The notes under the pieces were generated by a model. That model saw only the letters and a list, made by a program, of their open reading frames with translations. It searched no databases and had not been told where the DNA came from. Source: Massariosphaeria phaeospora (Eukaryota; Ascomycota; Dothideomycetes; Pleosporales). From it: a DNA stretch of 64,000 nt. The stretch lies in NCBI GenBank assembly GCA_011032825.1, contig JAADJZ010000009.1:620001-684000 (forward strand), given 5' to 3'. The position numbers and the translations under genes were made by a program. Shown piece after piece: positions 60,442 through 64,000 of the stretch. How positions within the stretch are numbered: the first letter of the stretch is position 1; each line of letters starts with the position of its first letter.

Positions 60442-61044
60442 ATGATAACCATGTCGTCCATGGCATTAGCAAAGAGCTGGTGGCGAGGTGACGCGGATAT
60501 GGGGCAGCTCTCGCGCAACACCCCTCGAGAGTTGGAGTCAGGCAACTGGCTCCACGAGAGCACCAAGGGACCGGAGACAATTTTCCAGCCGGGGCAAATT
60601 GCTCGGCTACCGTATCTGGAGGAGGTGCCAACAGATTCTTGCGTCCGCAAGGGACCAAGAGGCAACAACCCTGATATGTACAGCCACCCGGTTGTCATAT
60701 TAGGGACTTGGACAGAGCTGGGCATCGCCTACGCCGAGTTCAAGATTGGCACCTCCTTTGGAGGTCAGGGAGTGGTGGCTGCACACAGGCGGCAGTCCTA
60801 CCGATCCCAGTATCGTTTGGTGGCGGACTCTACGATGCCGCTTTACGATGGGGTCGAGACTCTTCAACTCGCGGCCGGCTCGCAGAGCTTTGACAAAGCC
60901 ACATATTTTCAGGTCAGGAGCGAGATCTACAAGATCGAGTGCGCAAACCTCCGGGTTTGGAAGACTGAAAATGGCGGATCTGTCGAGCTCGGTCGCGAGG
61001 CACTGCACTTATTGACGCCATCTTCACTCGGGAACTGGCGGTAG
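60442..61044 (+). CDS. Unrecognised accessory protein, paralogue of the gene at 63299
   Basis: 200 residues in one exon. The frame is open from a GTG at 60430, but the first ATG is 60442. I do not recognise the family. No signal peptide or TM segment. About residues 50-70 read GQIARLPYLEEVPTDSCV; a strand-like YSHPVVILGTW follows, then VETLQLAAGSQSFDKATYF near residue 145. The same two elements appear in the same order in the truncated gene at 63299. A basic beta-strand, a Pro-Val-Val-Ile-Leu strand and a later strand recall small barrel folds such as PemK/MazF-like proteins, but this is a weak resemblance, without catalytic evidence. The gene sits in a sparse region and is followed directly by degenerate tandem repeats. 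Confidence 0.7.
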   Translation: MITMSSMALAKSWWRGDADMGQLSRNTPRELESGNWLHESTKGPETIFQPGQIARLPYLEEVPTDSCVRKGPRGNNPDMYSHPVVILGTWTELGIAYAEFKIGTSFGGQGVVAAHRRQSYRSQYRLVADSTMPLYDGVETLQLAAGSQSFDKATYFQVRSEIYKIECANLRVWKTENGGSVELGREALHLLTPSSLGNWR

Positions 61045-61104
61045 CTGGCCCTCGGGCCTGAAGCGCCCTAGTACTCCCACCTGACTAGGCAATCCGGTAC
61101 CCTT

Positions 61105-61290
61105 CGACAAGTTACAACCCCTGGGGCACCGCTGGCATCTTGCCTGAAGCGCCCAGGGGCCCATCAATTGCTCTTCGACAACCTCTGGGGCACCGCTGGC
61201 ATCCTGCCTGAAGCACCCAGGGGGCTCTCAACATCTCTGACAATCCCTGGCACCGTTGGCATCATGCCTGAAGCACCCAGGTGGCTCTTA
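61105..61290. repeat. Three degenerate ~60-66-bp tandem units
   Basis: The core GGCACCGCTGGCATCTTGCC followed by TGAAGC(G/A)CCCAGG occurs near 61124, 61190 and 61249, with a shorter partial copy (CGGGCCTGAAGCGCCC) just after the stop codon at 61044. Each core is preceded by a CGACAA/TGACAA stretch. Copies differ at a few bases. Confidence 0.8.
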
Positions 61291-61322
61291 CTCGCGACGT
61301 CTGGTAGGTGGTTTTATGTTTT

Positions 61323-61415
61323 GGCGTTCTGGCGTTTTGGCGTTCTGGCATTTTGGCGTTCTGGCGTTCTGGCGTTTTGGCGTTTTGGCGTTTTGGAGTT
61401 TGGCGTTTGGCGTTT
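61323..61415. repeat. GGCGTTYT octamer minisatellite
   Basis: About nine tandem octamers GGCGTTCT / GGCGTTTT followed by three shortened GGCGTTT-like units. They create an open frame with Phe-Trp-Arg-Phe-Gly repeats that I regard as spurious. Confidence 0.85.
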
Positions 61416-63245
61416 GATTGGTTTATTTGGGCGGTTTGTCCCTCAGGTGGTTTGGTGTTTAGGTTGCTTCAGCGTTTAGGTAGTTTAGAGTTTAGATTGC
61501 TTTAGTGTTTTTGTTGCTTTGGATTGCTTTGACGTTTGCGTGTTTTTCTTTTCATTTGTTTTTCTTTTCATTGACTTAACTGCCTTAGGCGATTAGTTGA
61601 AGAAGAGTCCTCCTCTCTTGTGTTCCGTTCCTTTAGTAGCCTGTAGGTTTAGAGATTGGAGTTTATGTTGTTGTAATCTGGGATAGACCTCTGATCTCTA
61701 TTTTGGTCTGTAGCAAACACGATCCTCTCGTCAAGTGCTCGTAACCTTCTCTTGCGTCGATTTTGAAATACTCTCTGTGCAATGTGCGTCCCGTGACTAT
61801 TAAATCATGGTAGAGTAGTAAGCGAAAATTCTAAGACGACACATATGCCGCAGCGGCTTCCAATTTCTAGCTCTTTCTATTCTTATCTTTTAAGAGCTCT
61901 GATAGGCTCCTATTGTGCCCAGTTTCAGTCTGTACGTATACGTTAATCTTGACAGGTTTGAACCAATGAAGATGACAATGTAGACGTTTGTTTCTTTTAT
62001 CTTGGATAGGTCTTGATTTCAGCGTGATTTTGTACAGCTTGATGAAATAGGAGTTACTCGAAGAGTTCTCCAGAATACTGCTAGCTGCTTTGTGTTATCA
62101 GGTCATAGGCATAGGCGTCCGTCTTGAACAACCGCAAGCTTTAATAACATCATGTACTACAATATCAAGAAGTATACATGCCCTGTTCTTATGTGTTACG
62201 CCACAGACTTCAGAACTTGAGTTCTGTATCGTGATTCCTTCCTCCTTACACCTCCCACCAGCGCTCTATGTGCACCTCATATGACCCAGGTGCCCCAGGA
62301 ACGCAGCTAGGTAGCGCAGGAGGATATGCGCAGCGATACGTTGTCTTTAACGTTGATCCAGAGTTGGAGGCAGGCCTGTTTTGCACGGGAAAAAAGAAGA
62401 ATGGCCGGCTATTAGCAAGGGCGTTGAGCACTAGCGGAACCACATTGGGATTGTCCAAACGTGTAGCTGGGCACTCATAGCCCCTACACCTGAAGGAAGC
62501 ACACATATATACACGTGTATGAAGGTCGATGATGCTGGTGTAACGAAAGATGTGGGGAATTTTCACCCCGAAGTATAGCCGAACCTAACCTCAACACCAC
62601 ATGTAGGTGGCGAGATGCCATACACAACCCCCAACAAGTCATGTCTTGATAAGCAAAACTTCTTGTTCTCATGTTGTAATCTTAGGGCAATACCTTTAGT
62701 TACAAGTGTCATGGCTCACCCCTTCGCGGCACGGTGACGTTATCATATGACGGCCTCGGCCAGCACATTCTTCTCTAATGGAATAGCTGATTGGCGCCTC
62801 ATGGTGTTTCTATTAGGAGTTGCTATGCGTATGCCAGCGGCCGCGGCAGAATAGATCTGTCACGCGTAAATGCCACGAGTCGTGATTGAGGCGTCCGTTA
62901 AGTGAATATCTATTTCACTAGACGAGCGCATCGAAACCGACTCTCTTTCACCGAGTACTATTCCACCCGGACTTTACAACGTGTTTTCACTATACATAAT
63001 CCCTGCTCTTCCGCCCGCACCATGGCGCGCGATCGACGACCCCCATCCACTGACGCGCCACCAGCATCGGAACGCACTTGTCTGTGCGGTTGCAACTGGC
63101 GAGTCCATATATTCCATCTTTGCGAGACTGGACAACTTTTCTAAATCAACCCCACCCTGTCTCAACGGTCTTTCGGTTGTCTTTTCCTGGATAGTCCCGG
63201 ATGTTCTGCCTCCCACATCCTGCATTAACGGCATAGGTAGCGCTT

Positions 63246-63253
63246 TATATAAG
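63246..63253 (+). promoter_or_regulatory. TATA box (TATATAAG)
   Basis: Same octamer as upstream of the gene at 60442, 46 bases before the ATG at 63299, so the 5' leader would be very short if this box is used. Confidence 0.5.
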
Positions 63254-63298
63254 AAGCTCTGAGGCTCTATCTGCTAAGCCAACTGGAACCCTGTCGCT

Positions 63299-64000
63299 AT
63301 GGGCGGGAAGAATTCATCTAAGAAGCATTGGACGCGCCTCGACCTGGCATCGATCGCTATACTCGCGCCTTCGAACGAACGTTCTGATACCCCCACATCC
63401 TCCAAAAACGCTCCCTCGAGTTCTTCTCACTCCAACGAAGAGAACAGTCTCCAAGACCTGGAGAGCTCACTAGGCGGTTTGATCCTCACCCCGAATACTG
63501 CTGACTTGGAGACCTTCACCGCAAACCAGTCGCAACGCAGCGAGCGCTCCCTTCCCTGTGCCAAATATCCGCCAAACTTGCAGCCGATTCCGATATCTCA
63601 GCCTATAGCTCGCACCGTACTTTCTCTGTCAGGCTCGGGTAACCCGATACCCTCACCGCTCTCGTCAGACTCCTCGAAGCGTCCACACTGGAGTAGCCCA
63701 CAACCATTAGCCGTTGACTTAGTCCCCTTCAAGGTCTATTTCATACCAAGCAGCAGGCAGGTGGCGAAAGACTCTGTCGTCCAAGACCAGAAGCGGCAAA
63801 CAGGCTTCTTCAGTCACCCAGCGCTGGTGGTCGGATGGGACGATGATTACACATACTTCTACGCGCTGACCAAGAAGCCCCCGGAGGCGATCGGCCAGCT
63901 AGATATGTGTCTCAAGATCGGAAACACGCATGAGGAAGGCGGAGAACGGGTTTTGAAACTTGCGCAGGGCTCCGCCGCTATGGAGCATGAGACTTGGGTG
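63299..64000 (+). CDS. Unrecognised accessory protein, 5' part (runs off the window)
   Basis: 234 codons from ATG 63299 to the window edge with no stop. The first 145 residues are a Ser/Pro/Asn-rich, probably disordered region that starts basic (MGGKNSSKKHWTRLD). A folded part then begins: DLVPFKVYFIPSSRQVAKDS, GFFSHPALVVGWDDDYTYFY, QLDMCLKIGNTHEEGGE and RVLKLAQGSAAMEHETWV. The SHPALVVG and VLKLAQGS elements match SHPVVILG and TLQLAAGS of the protein at 60442 in order and spacing type. No signal peptide or TM segment. Function unknown; a small beta-barrel fold is possible. Confidence 0.7.
   Translation, partial: MGGKNSSKKHWTRLDLASIAILAPSNERSDTPTSSKNAPSSSSHSNEENSLQDLESSLGGLILTPNTADLETFTANQSQRSERSLPCAKYPPNLQPIPISQPIARTVLSLSGSGNPIPSPLSSDSSKRPHWSSPQPLAVDLVPFKVYFIPSSRQVAKDSVVQDQKRQTGFFSHPALVVGWDDDYTYFYALTKKPPEAIGQLDMCLKIGNTHEEGGERVLKLAQGSAAMEHETWV

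Larger units (their letters stand above)
61045..63298. other. Repeat-bearing gene-poor region
   Basis: Begins with degenerate tandem repeats (below), then T-rich sequence (about 61500-62250) without a supported gene. Small open frames in 62246..62672 and 62902..63262 have no domain. Confidence 0.5.

Noticed and set aside
61168..61505. Open frames with Phe-Trp-Arg-Phe-Gly repeats
   Set aside because: Direct translation of the GGCGTTYT minisatellite; no start context or conserved flank.

Overview
The window is nuclear DNA of a filamentous ascomycete (Pezizomycotina, probably Dothideomycetes). Nearly every gene carries short introns of about 46-60 bases with GTAnGT donors, a CTAAC/CTGAC branch site and a C/TAG acceptor. 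Gene density is about one per 2.5 kb on both strands. The products (HulA/Rsp5, Pho81, Crm1, Ypi1, Dad2, shugoshin, Kex1, Rae1, Rad52) are single-copy ascomycete proteins. I rebuilt exons by hand. Each complete multi-exon model below closes in frame with a length normal for its family.

Left part (1-11 kb): the 3' end of ALG10, a C2H2 zinc-finger regulator whose first exon I could not place, a long transporter gene that joins a fungal 7-TM rhodopsin-like domain to a FucP-type sugar permease, and a small GPI-anchored eight-cysteine wall protein.

Centre (12-56.8 kb) is conserved housekeeping. On the minus strand lie the ubiquitin ligase HulA/Rsp5, the mitochondrial ABC1-family protein Mcp2, the phosphate sensor Pho81 and the exportin Crm1. 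Next come the PP1 inhibitor Ypi1 and the divergent pair DAD2/SGO1 (kinetochore DASH subunit and shugoshin). Then follow a small membrane protein, an SCP2-type thiolase, a kelch-repeat cell-surface protein, the divergent pair SKI8/GUK1, the mRNA export factor Rae1, Rad52, the Golgi carboxypeptidase Kex1, the SPOUT methyltransferase Sfm1 and the endosulfine Igo1. Several genes have introns that cut at or just after the start codon (PHO81, SKI8, RAD52) or very small exons (12-18 bases).

Right part (56.8-64 kb) looks different. Genes are sparse and there are degenerate tandem repeats. Two genes, one truncated by the window edge, encode unrecognised proteins that appear to be divergent members of one family, each preceded by a TATATAAG box. 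I read this as an accessory compartment next to a conserved block. No tRNA, rRNA, CRISPR array or intact transposon was recognised.
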